DNA from: an uncultured Mucilaginibacter sp.
GTDB lineage: Bacteria > Bacteroidota > Bacteroidia > Sphingobacteriales > Sphingobacteriaceae
Assembly (NCBI GenBank): GCA_903863845.1
Contig: CAIPDP010000183.1
Coordinates: 1 to 53,368, forward strand
Reading direction: 5' to 3'
Length of the DNA stretch: 53,368 bases
Positions within the stretch are counted from its first letter, which is position 1, and each line of letters begins with the position of its first letter. Of this stretch, positions 34,120-41,398 are shown one piece after another. Position numbers and translations under genes: made by a program. The notes beneath the pieces were generated by a model, which saw nothing but the letters and a program-made list of their open reading frames with translations, did no database searches and was not told the DNA's origin.

Positions 34120-34845
34120 ATGCCAAATTGCAACATGGCTTACGGAACACTGTTTTTGATCCCGGTACCCCTTGCTGATGAGGCGGCTTCCAAATCATTC
34201 ACGCCATTTCTTTCGGATACTATTAACCAGATCAAAGAATATATTGTAGAGAATGAAAAAACGGCAAGGCGCTTTCTCCGGGAAGCCGGATTAAAAATAC
34301 CACAAAGTGAGCTTTCTTTGCACGACTACGGAAAACACAACCGCGATATCAATTTAGCAAGTTTCTTTATTGGTTTGACAGCCGGACACGATGTAGGTTT
34401 AATGAGCGAAGCCGGATGCCCTGGTGTAGCCGACCCCGGTGCAGAAATTGTGGCAGAAGCTCATCGCAGGGGTATAAAGGTTGTACCGCTGGTAGGGCCA
34501 AGCTCTATTTTGCTGGCTCAAATGGCCTCGGGCTTTAACGGTCAAAGCTTTACATTCCATGGTTACCTGCCAATTGATAAAGCCGACCGGGCAAAAAAGA
34601 TAAAGGAATTGGAAGCTGCTGCTTCACGGTTCAACCAAACGCAATTATTCATCGAAACCCCCTTTCGTAACAATCAATTATTAGAAGAAATATTGAGAAG
34701 CTGCACAGCCAAAACCCAGTTGTGCATCGCTTGCAATCTTACAGGCGAAGATGAATTCGTGCAAACCAAAACCATTGCCGAATGGAAACAAAAAATTCCC
34801 GATCTGCATAAACGTCCAACTATATTTCTTTTGTTTCGCTCCTGA
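34120..34845 (+). CDS. RsmI-like SAM-dependent methylase
   Basis: 241-aa tetrapyrrole-methylase fold protein. GTLFLIPVPLAD replaces the usual GxLYxVxTPIGN start; GLMSEAGCPGVADPGAEIV, VVPLVGPSSILLAQMASGF and FIETPFRNNQLLEEI match the SAM-binding and core motifs of RsmI, which 2'-O-methylates C1402 of 16S rRNA. It is a shorter, diverged paralogue type common in Bacteroidota, so rRNA as substrate is uncertain. Another ATG at 34135 is possible. The FAD gene starts six bases after its stop. Confidence 0.85.
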   Translation: MPNCNMAYGTLFLIPVPLADEAASKSFTPFLSDTINQIKEYIVENEKTARRFLREAGLKIPQSELSLHDYGKHNRDINLASFFIGLTAGHDVGLMSEAGCPGVADPGAEIVAEAHRRGIKVVPLVGPSSILLAQMASGFNGQSFTFHGYLPIDKADRAKKIKELEAAASRFNQTQLFIETPFRNNQLLEEILRSCTAKTQLCIACNLTGEDEFVQTKTIAEWKQKIPDLHKRPTIFLLFRS

Positions 34846-34850
34846 TCCCA

Positions 34851-36443
34851 ATGCAGCTTACCGATAAAAAAAGCAAAGTATTGATCGTTGGTGCAGGCCC
34901 CTCCGGCCTGATGATGGCTGCTCAGCTTTTACGCTATGGCATCCAGCCGTTAATCATCGACAATAAACAAGGGCCAACTATACATTCCCAGGCTTTGGCG
35001 GTGCAGGCACGCACGCTTGAGATCTACCGCCAAATGGGCGTCGCAGAAAGAGCGGTATCCGAAGGCAAACGTTCAAGGGGATTACAGTATTATGCTTATG
35101 GCAAAACACCGGCAATACTTGAATTGACAGATACCGGGCAAGGACAAACACCATTCCCTTTTGTTTTGCTATTTGAACAAAACAAGAACGAACGCCTGCT
35201 GCTGGATTACCTGACTTCGCATGCCTGCCCCGTTTATTGGGCAACATCGCTGGAGTCTTTACAATACGAAAATAATACCGTTGTAGCCAGGCTTAACCAG
35301 CAGGGTGGCATTCAGACTATAAATTGCGATTGGGTAATTGGCGCAGACGGTGCACATAGCACAGTGCGCAAGCAATTGCAGATCCCTTTTTCAGGCGACA
35401 CCTATGCACAACAATTTTATTTGATTGACGCAGTTTTGGACAATTATCCGCAGGGTGATGACTATGTACAGATTTATCTGGATATAGAACGCTTTGTGGG
35501 AATATTCCCACTTCGCGACAAGCATACATTTCGAATAATAGGAAATCTGCCAGACAACAATACAGAAAAAATACCGGTAGATGAGTTAATTCCTCGTATT
35601 CGCGCAGCTACCCGATCGAACTTGAAAATTGTAAAAGAAAATTGGTTTACCACTTACAAACTACACCACCGGATGGCTGATCGCTTCAGGGCAAACCGCT
35701 GTTTCCTGATCGGCGATGCGGCACATATCCATTCCCCCATAGGCGGCCAGGGGATGAATACAGGATTGCAGGATGGATACAATCTGGCATGGAAGCTGGC
35801 GGGCGTTATCAATGGAAACATTCATGAAAATATCTTGAATAGTTACGCAGAAGAACGCATGCCTGTCGCACGAACTTTATTATCAACTACAGACAGGGCT
35901 TTCCATATTGGTTTATCGGATAATTGGATCACAGAGAAATTTAAAAAACATATCCTGCCGGCAGGGCTGCACTTTTTGTGGGGAAAACAAAACTTCAGAA
36001 ATGCCTTTTTCAAACGGCTATCTCAAACCGGTATCAGCTATCGCGAAAGTAAAATAAACCTTCACCTTGCAAAATCTGAGCGTATCAGAGCTGGCGACAG
36101 GATTCCATATATCGAAATTTATGACGAAAAAAAGAAGGAAGATACCGATCTGCACGCCTGGTGCAGTAAGCCAGGTTTTACCCTGATCATTTTAGGGCGA
36201 TTTGACGATATGCTACTTTTCAATATCGCTAAGTGGATAACAACCCGTTATGCCGGGATGCTTAATTTCTTTTACCTGCCACCTTCCGGAAAAAACTTAG
36301 CCGTTTTTGATGCCTTTGAAACCGACCCACATCGCGAAAAGGCAATTATTGTAAGGCCGGATATGCATATTGGTTATATGAATGATTTGGTGAGCATCAG
36401 TATGCTGGACAACTATTTAAAAAACGTTGCCGGGCTATTGTGA
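34851..36443 (+). CDS. FAD-dependent aromatic monooxygenase
   Basis: 530-aa PHBH-fold flavoprotein. The FAD motifs in order are VLIVGAGPSGLMMAAQL (GxGxxG, near residue 14), DWVIGADGAHSTVRK (DG motif) and CFLIGDAAHIHSPIGGQGMN (GD motif, about residue 290). The C-terminal 110 residues look like the thioredoxin-like domain of phenol hydroxylase relatives (ADTD-like GFTLIILGRFDD). Likely hydroxylates an aromatic or polyketide-like compound; no pathway genes are nearby. Confidence 0.92.
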   Translation: MQLTDKKSKVLIVGAGPSGLMMAAQLLRYGIQPLIIDNKQGPTIHSQALAVQARTLEIYRQMGVAERAVSEGKRSRGLQYYAYGKTPAILELTDTGQGQTPFPFVLLFEQNKNERLLLDYLTSHACPVYWATSLESLQYENNTVVARLNQQGGIQTINCDWVIGADGAHSTVRKQLQIPFSGDTYAQQFYLIDAVLDNYPQGDDYVQIYLDIERFVGIFPLRDKHTFRIIGNLPDNNTEKIPVDELIPRIRAATRSNLKIVKENWFTTYKLHHRMADRFRANRCFLIGDAAHIHSPIGGQGMNTGLQDGYNLAWKLAGVINGNIHENILNSYAEERMPVARTLLSTTDRAFHIGLSDNWITEKFKKHILPAGLHFLWGKQNFRNAFFKRLSQTGISYRESKINLHLAKSERIRAGDRIPYIEIYDEKKKEDTDLHAWCSKPGFTLIILGRFDDMLLFNIAKWITTRYAGMLNFFYLPPSGKNLAVFDAFETDPHREKAIIVRPDMHIGYMNDLVSISMLDNYLKNVAGLL

Positions 36444-36458
36444 TCGCGCACCTTATAT

Positions 36459-36504
36459 TTAACCACAGAGGAAGCAGAGAAAAAAACACGGAGAACACGA
36501 AGGC
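36459..36504. repeat. AACCACAGAGG dispersed repeat, copy 2
   Basis: TTTAACCACAGAGG followed by AGCAGAG, then CACGGAGAACACGAAGG. It lies between the convergent FAD monooxygenase and miaE genes. Confidence 0.65.
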
Positions 36505-36513
36505 TTAAATTTT

Positions 36514-37113
36514 TTATCCGTGAATACTTTCTTTTTTACCATAATTTTGAATCACCTGAGCTTCATAAGCCAAAAACTCTTTCCAGCGCTTATCCACATC
36601 AACGGAGCCGGAATATTTTTTAGCCAGACGAATAAACATCGTGTAGTGTCCAGCCTCACTGATCATCAATTCATGGTAAAAAGCCGATAACTGTTTGTCG
36701 CTTATATTTTCAGACATTACTTTAAAACGCTCACAACTGCGCGCTTCGATCATAGCCGAAAATAGCAAACGGTCCACCAATTGCGTCTCGCGGCTGCCAC
36801 CATTCGGCAAAAACTTACGCAATTCATTTACATAATCATCTTTCCTTTCACGACCAAGTACATAACCACGTTCTAAAATGATATCATGCACCCGCTTAAA
36901 ATGATCCATCTCTTCAATAACCAATGCGGCCATTTCCTGCACCAGGTCTGAAAGGTTGGGGTTTTGTACGATAAGTGTGATGGCATTACTAGCGGCTTTC
37001 TGCTCGCAAAAGGCGTGGTCGGTCAATATCTCTTCAATATTGCTTTCAACCACATTTTTTACCCAAAGCGGGTCGGTAGGTAATTGCAGTTTAAGGATTG
37101 TTCTCTCGCTCAC
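36514..37113 (-). CDS. miaE: tRNA-(ms2io6A)-hydroxylase MiaE, GTG start
   Basis: 199-aa ferritin-like diiron enzyme hydroxylating the isopentenyl group of ms2i6A37 in tRNA. Diagnostic are LPTDPLWVKNVVESNIEEIL at the N-terminus, DHAFCEQKAASNA, VIEEMDHFKRV (ExxH), MIEARSCERF and ISEAGHYTMF (ExxH). A GTG at 37113 is the only reasonable start. It is downstream of the nadD group, separated by a heptamer-repeat spacer. Confidence 0.94.
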   Translation of the reverse strand: MSERTILKLQLPTDPLWVKNVVESNIEEILTDHAFCEQKAASNAITLIVQNPNLSDLVQEMAALVIEEMDHFKRVHDIILERGYVLGRERKDDYVNELRKFLPNGGSRETQLVDRLLFSAMIEARSCERFKVMSENISDKQLSAFYHELMISEAGHYTMFIRLAKKYSGSVDVDKRWKEFLAYEAQVIQNYGKKESIHG

Positions 37114-37133
37114 AAGACAAAAATAGCCTAATT

Positions 37134-37165
37134 AGGTGAAAGGTGAAAGGCGAAAGGTTAAGGGT
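37134..37165. repeat. AGGTGAA heptamer array
   Basis: Units AGGTGAA, AGGTGAA, AGGCGAA and then degenerate AGGTTA and AGGGTAA. It begins 21 nt upstream of the miaE start. Confidence 0.85.
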
Positions 37166-37171
37166 AAACCT

Positions 37172-37227
37172 AATGCCAAATGACCAATGACAAATGACTA
37201 ATGCCCAATGACCAATGACCAATACCA
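37172..37227. repeat. Eight-unit AATGACC heptamer array
   Basis: Eight contiguous 7-bp units: AATGCCA, AATGACC, AATGACA, AATGACT, AATGCCC, AATGACC, AATGACC, AATACCA. It ends three bases before the stop of the small minus-strand ORF. Confidence 0.93.
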
Positions 37228-37230
37228 AAT

Positions 37231-37410
37231 CTACCCCCAAAGGTCCATTTCCTTTTCGAGCTCGTCGGCAGGGACGTAATGGTTAAACAATGGCTCATTT
37301 GCCTGTTCAATTTTAGCCATCAACAAAACTTTATCGATCAGTTCAACCACATCGATATTTTCGGGCATCTGGTTTACAAAATATTGTAATTTTTCTTTTG
37401 AAAGGTGCAT
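37231..37410 (-). CDS. Small hypothetical protein (59 aa)
   Basis: A 59-codon frame starting MHLSKEKLQYFVNQMPENID and ending KEMDLWG; acidic, helical, with VVELIDKVLLMAKIEQ. Size and charge recall small antitoxin-like proteins, but no toxin gene adjoins it. It lies 71 nt after nadD in the same direction and is probably in its operon. Codon use looks ordinary for this genome. Function unknown. Confidence 0.6.
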   Translation of the reverse strand: MHLSKEKLQYFVNQMPENIDVVELIDKVLLMAKIEQANEPLFNHYVPADELEKEMDLWG

Positions 37411-37481
37411 AGGATCCGCCGGTATTAAGTATTGTTTTTGTACGGCAGAAAATAGCTAAAAGTTATAGGTTTTCTTATTAA

Positions 37482-38060
37482 TTAACCCTTGCCATAAAGA
37501 TTTTTACTTTGAATGAATTCAAGCACCGGATCGGGCACGAAATATTGGATATTCTTCTTCTCCGCAAGCGACTTTCGGATAAATGATGCCGAAAGTTCCA
37601 TCAGCGGTGTCATGGTTATGGTAACTGAAGGGTGATTGGCAAATTCGGCATTTTCATAGCCGGGACGAGGGTACACATAGATGCGGTAATCGCGCAGGAT
37701 CAGCTTATAATTCTTCCATTTATGCAGGGTGCCCAGATTGTCGGAGCCCATGATAATGGCAAATTCATGTTCGGGATATTTTTCTTTAAGGTGAGTAAGC
37801 GTATCGATGGTATAGGATGGTTGCGGCAGCCTCAATTCAACATCGCTTACTTTGATGTTGTTTGAATTGTCGGTAGCCAGCTTGGCCATCTCCAGCCTGT
37901 CGTATGTATTGATCAGGTCGCCATACTTTTTCAGTGGGTTTTGGGGCGATACCACCAACCAAACTTTGTCGAGGTCGGTGTGATTGGCCATGTAATTGGC
38001 AATAATTAAATGTCCGATGTGGATGGGGTTAAACGACCCGAATAAAAGACCTATTTTCAT
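37482..38060 (-). CDS. nadD: Nicotinate-nucleotide adenylyltransferase
   Basis: 192-aa nucleotidyltransferase of NAD synthesis. LLFGSFNPIHIGHLIIANY holds the GxFxPxHxGH signature, FAIIMGSDNLGTLHKWK the mononucleotide site and LSASFIRKSLAE the ISSTxIR-type motif. Standard length. Downstream of gmk by about 100 nt. Confidence 0.97.
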   Translation of the reverse strand: MKIGLLFGSFNPIHIGHLIIANYMANHTDLDKVWLVVSPQNPLKKYGDLINTYDRLEMAKLATDNSNNIKVSDVELRLPQPSYTIDTLTHLKEKYPEHEFAIIMGSDNLGTLHKWKNYKLILRDYRIYVYPRPGYENAEFANHPSVTITMTPLMELSASFIRKSLAEKKNIQYFVPDPVLEFIQSKNLYGKG

Positions 38061-38159
38061 TTCAGTCCATGGTTAATAGTTCATAGATCATAGAAATCTG
38101 CTAAGCCTACAGAACCCCTTTCATGACTCAAGGGAATGAGTCACCAACTATGGGCTTAA

Positions 38160-38729
38160 TCAATTTTTGAGAAAATTCAACACTAATCGCTCCGCTTCTT
38201 CACAAGCCGTTTGAAGATCGTCATTTTTTAGGATAATATCAAATTGCGGTGCATAATTCAGTTCTTTTGCTGCTTTTTCAAAGCGCTCCTGCAATTTTTC
38301 AGGGCTATCAGTGCCCCTGCCCGCCAATCGCTGTTTCAAAACCTCCAAAGAAGGTGGCTGAACAAATATCGCCAATGCTGCTCCATCGTATTTTCGTTTC
38401 AGGTGCAAGCCGCCTTCTACATCAATATCAAAAATCACGACTTTATTATCAAGCCATATCCGCTCGATCTCGGTACGCAGCGTTCCATAAAAGGTACCGG
38501 TGTATACCTCTTCAAATTCAACGAAATGCTTTTTAGCGATACGGTGAAGAAATTCTTCTTTCGAAATAAAATAATAATCGGTCCCATCTCTTTCGTCCCC
38601 TCTCGGTTTACGGGTAGTAGCTGATATCGAAAACTCCAGTTTGGGTATCTTTTTCAGCAAGTGCTGTACGATGGTTGTTTTGCCTGCTCCTGAGGGGGCT
38701 GAGAATATGATGAGTTTTCCTTCTTTCAT
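38160..38729 (-). CDS. gmk: Guanylate kinase
   Basis: 189-aa GMP kinase. Walker A SAPSGAGKTTIV, GMP-binding SATTRKPRGDERDGTDYYFIS, VEFEEVYTGTFYGTL and the lid RLAGRGTDSPEKLQERF are clear. ATG at 38729 is chosen; an in-frame TTG at 38738 adds only three residues. It follows yicC after a 94-nt spacer that holds an 18-bp inverted repeat. Confidence 0.97.
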   Translation of the reverse strand: MKEGKLIIFSAPSGAGKTTIVQHLLKKIPKLEFSISATTRKPRGDERDGTDYYFISKEEFLHRIAKKHFVEFEEVYTGTFYGTLRTEIERIWLDNKVVIFDIDVEGGLHLKRKYDGAALAIFVQPPSLEVLKQRLAGRGTDSPEKLQERFEKAAKELNYAPQFDIILKNDDLQTACEEAERLVLNFLKN

Positions 38730-38744
38730 TTGTTGCAAAGTTGT

Positions 38745-38809
38745 AATGTTGTAAAGTTGGAAGGTTCTAAACCGTTGGTGTTACAGGAACATTCCAACTT
38801 TACAACATT
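38745..38809. repeat. 18-bp inverted repeat in yicC-gmk spacer
   Basis: AATGTTGTAAAGTTGGAA (38745-38762) and its exact reverse complement (38792-38809) surround a 29-nt loop. Minus-strand flanks continue with AAGGTTGA octamers. Ends 15 nt before the gmk start, so it could affect gmk translation. Confidence 0.9.
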
Positions 38810-38823
38810 TCAACCTTTCAACC

Positions 38824-39699
38824 TTACAAAACATTCAATAATTGTTCTTTAATTTTTTCTAATTCTTCCTTCATGCCAACAACTAGTTTCTGAATATTGG
38901 CATCATTGGCTTTTGAACCAATGGTATTCACCTCGCGGCCTATCTCCTGTGAAATGAAGCCAAGCTTTTTACCATTAGCATCGGCATTCTTTAACGTCTC
39001 CAGAAAATAGTTACAGTGCGTTTTAAGGCGTATCTTTTCTTCGGTAATATCCAGTTTATCAATATAATAGATCAATTCCTGTTCGAAGCGATTTTGGTCT
39101 ATTCCTTCACGGCCAACAGCGTCGGCTAAAAATTGATTTAACCTTTCCCTGATCACGGTCACCCTTTTTGGTTCTTCAATTTCTACCAGTTCAAGGTTTT
39201 GCTGGATTATTCCAATACGGTATTTAATGTCTTGTTCAAGAACATTTCCTTCATCGGATCTGAACCTTTGAAAATCAGCTAGTGCCTGTTGAAATGTTTT
39301 CTCAACGATCTTCCATTCATCTTCCGAGACAGTCTCCTCTTCGTATTTTATAACTTCAGGTAAACCCAATGCCAGTTGAAACAGGTTAGCTACCGGTTCG
39401 TTCAATTCAGCACTAACCGCTTTTAACTGTTCGAAATAATGTTTAAGCAAATCTTTATCAATTCCCGCAGCTTTGACCGTAGAATCAGCCTTTTCGACAT
39501 TGATGGAAAGATTTACTTTGCCACGCTCAATTTGCTTATTGCATTCGTTACGGAGCTGGAATTCCTTCTCAGAAAATGATTTGGGTATGCGTAAGCCCAG
39601 CTCCAGGAATTTACTGTTCAGGGATTTGATCTCGACAGTATATTTTGTATTACCCGAATCAAAAACGGCTATGCCGTACCCTGTCATTGATTTTAACAT
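38824..39699 (-). CDS. YicC family endoribonuclease
   Basis: 291 aa. Starts MLKSMTGYGIA, the family's invariant opening; also LNSKFLELGLRIP, VNLSINVE, DKLDITEEKIRLKTHCNYF and the C-terminal KKLGFISQEIGREVNTIGSKAND metal-binding helix region. E. coli YicC is an endoribonuclease that degrades small RNA RyhB. ATG at 39699 is used because it opens the conserved motif. First gene of the yicC-gmk-nadD group. Confidence 0.95.
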   Translation of the reverse strand: MLKSMTGYGIAVFDSGNTKYTVEIKSLNSKFLELGLRIPKSFSEKEFQLRNECNKQIERGKVNLSINVEKADSTVKAAGIDKDLLKHYFEQLKAVSAELNEPVANLFQLALGLPEVIKYEEETVSEDEWKIVEKTFQQALADFQRFRSDEGNVLEQDIKYRIGIIQQNLELVEIEEPKRVTVIRERLNQFLADAVGREGIDQNRFEQELIYYIDKLDITEEKIRLKTHCNYFLETLKNADANGKKLGFISQEIGREVNTIGSKANDANIQKLVVGMKEELEKIKEQLLNVL

Positions 39700-39716
39700 G
39701 CGCAAAGATAGGTTTT

Positions 39717-39751
39717 TTAGTGATTTGTGTTTAGTGATTTGTGTTTAGTTG
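39717..39751. repeat. TTAGTGA/TTTGTGT heptamer array
   Basis: Five contiguous heptamers: TTAGTGA, TTTGTGT, TTAGTGA, TTTGTGT, TTAGTTG. It lies 17 nt upstream of yicC; inverted-type words (ACCAATTAACTAATCAC) follow at 39781-39797. Confidence 0.9.
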
Positions 39752-39840
39752 CATCCCGATCCTTTCCTGATAACCAATAAACCAATTAACTAATCACTTC
39801 ACTTTAACATCTTTTCACAATTCCTTCCCTTCCTATTCGT

Positions 39841-39848
39841 TAATTTTG
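39841..39848 (+). promoter_or_regulatory. Promoter -7 element with very short leader
   Basis: TAATTTTG matches TAnnTTTG and lies only nine bases before the ATG at 39858, implying a leaderless or nearly leaderless mRNA if used. Confidence 0.5.
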
Positions 39849-39857
39849 GCAATTAAT

Positions 39858-40625
39858 ATGCATTTTCTCCGACCATTAGTTTGCTTTTTGATCGCCTTAT
39901 TTTGGCTTCCCTGCCTGGTTATCGCCCAGCAGGCGATAAAAATTAATGGCTACATTTTCAGAAAAGGCTCCGATGGCCGCATTTCACAGGCTGTAATTAC
40001 CGACCTGAACAATAAAAATGTGATGATGAGCGACGATCTGGGCATGTTTAGCATCAGCTCAACTATTGGTGATACCCTGCAGATCACTAAAAAAGAGTAT
40101 GCAACTTTTAAAGTTACCGTAGATAGTAAAGCCGATCTGATGATCGGCATGCAACCATTGATCGCCCTAAAAGAAGTTACCATTACCGGTCAAACCAAAA
40201 AGCAGGAGATCAATGATGTAATGAAGCAGTATAAGAGTCAGGGCATATTTAACCAGGGTAAATCTTTACCTGTCTGGCAATTTATTAATTCTCCGCTCAC
40301 GGGCTTTTATAATATTTTCGGAAAAGGACCACGTGATGAACGCCGCTTTGCGGCATATGCCGAAACCGAACTTGAAAACACGGCGATCGATAAGCGCTAT
40401 ACCAAAGAGCTGGTAAAGAGTATCACTAAATTGCCGGATGAAGAGGTGACAAGATTCATGATACTATATATGCCTTCGTACCAGGACATGAAGGAATGGA
40501 ACGATTACCAGTTGATCACTTATATTAAAAAAAATCTGATCTTTTATAAACGAAACAGGAATCGGGCCGAACAACTACAGTTGCCACCCTCATCAAAAGC
40601 AGATCAAAAAGTACAGGAAAATTAA
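39858..40625 (+). CDS. Exported protein with carboxypeptidase-like regulatory domain
   Basis: 255 aa; signal peptide ends CLVIAQQ. Residues 25-110 form a CarboxypepD_reg-like beta-sandwich: INGYIFRKGSDGRISQAVI, MSDDLGMFSISSTIGDTLQI and LKEVTITGQ, as found at the start of TonB-dependent receptors, but no receptor follows. The C-terminal half is helical and charged, with QLQLPPSSKADQK at the end. ATG at 39858 is taken, not the TTG within the promoter box. Probably periplasmic or outer-membrane associated; function unknown. Confidence 0.82.
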   Translation: MHFLRPLVCFLIALFWLPCLVIAQQAIKINGYIFRKGSDGRISQAVITDLNNKNVMMSDDLGMFSISSTIGDTLQITKKEYATFKVTVDSKADLMIGMQPLIALKEVTITGQTKKQEINDVMKQYKSQGIFNQGKSLPVWQFINSPLTGFYNIFGKGPRDERRFAAYAETELENTAIDKRYTKELVKSITKLPDEEVTRFMILYMPSYQDMKEWNDYQLITYIKKNLIFYKRNRNRAEQLQLPPSSKADQKVQEN

Positions 40626-40663
40626 GATTTTGTTGAGGATACCGATATTAAATCGGAAGACAC

Positions 40664-41389
40664 CTAAATAGATAGCGACTCGCAGGCTTTTTCAGCAGCC
40701 AGTTTTTCGGCGGTTTTTTTGTTAAATTCTTTTCCCGATCCCATGATCTCACCTTCAATAAGCACTTGTACCGTAAACAACTTATTGCTTTCACCCTCTT
40801 TATTTTCTATCAGCTCAAAAGTTATATCCTTGCCGTGCCGCTGGCACCATTCGATCAGCTTGCTTTTAAAGTTGGTTTCTGTCTGCTCAAGCTTCTGGAT
40901 ATCGATGTGCGATTTGATGATATGGTTGATCAGGAAGTTTCGGGTAAAATCATAACCTTTATCCAGGTACACGGCACCCACCAGGGCTTCGAACGCGTCA
41001 CCTAATAACGAACTTTGCCTGGTAGAGTTTACCATTCGGTTATCATACTGGATCAATTGTTCGAAACCCAGCTTTCGCGCAAGCTGGTTCAAATTTACGC
41101 GATTAACGATCTTGGAACGTAATTCAGTTAAAAACCCTTCGTCTTCATAAGGGTATAATTTGAAAAGTACCTCAGCTACAACGCTGCCTAATACGGCATC
41201 TCCCAAAAATTCCAGCCTTTCGTTGCTGTTTTTGATACCTTTTTTTAGATTTTGAGCGACAGACTTATGCCGGAAAGCAAGCCTGTATAACGACAAATTG
41301 CCCGGCACAAAGCCAAGCAAATTCTTTAACGACTTAACATACTTTCTATTAGGCGATAAATACAGCTTATAGAACCTTCTGATCGGCAT
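40664..41389 (-). CDS. rnc: Ribonuclease III
   Basis: 241-aa double-stranded RNA nuclease. The signature NERLEFLGDAVLGSVVAEVLF holds catalytic Glu and Asp; LLGDAFEALVGAVYLDKG holds the second set. A dsRNA-binding domain follows (about 165-238; KSKLIEWCQRHG, GSGKEFNKKTAEKLAAEKA). Lies ten bases after fabF in the acpP-fabF-rnc operon. Confidence 0.97.
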   Translation of the reverse strand: MPIRRFYKLYLSPNRKYVKSLKNLLGFVPGNLSLYRLAFRHKSVAQNLKKGIKNSNERLEFLGDAVLGSVVAEVLFKLYPYEDEGFLTELRSKIVNRVNLNQLARKLGFEQLIQYDNRMVNSTRQSSLLGDAFEALVGAVYLDKGYDFTRNFLINHIIKSHIDIQKLEQTETNFKSKLIEWCQRHGKDITFELIENKEGESNKLFTVQVLIEGEIMGSGKEFNKKTAEKLAAEKACESLSI

Positions 41390-41398
41390 CCAGCGAGA

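Noticed and set aside
30494..37227. Heptamer arrays considered as CRISPR-like repeats
   Set aside because: Units of 7 bp are contiguous without spacers, and there are no cas genes.
37231..37410. Toxin-antitoxin pair built on the 59-aa ORF
   Set aside because: No adjacent toxin-like gene; neighbours are nadD and miaE.
38123..38143. TGACTC...GAGTCA inverted repeat in the gmk-nadD spacer
   Set aside because: Six-base arms alone, no positional or sequence support for an operator.
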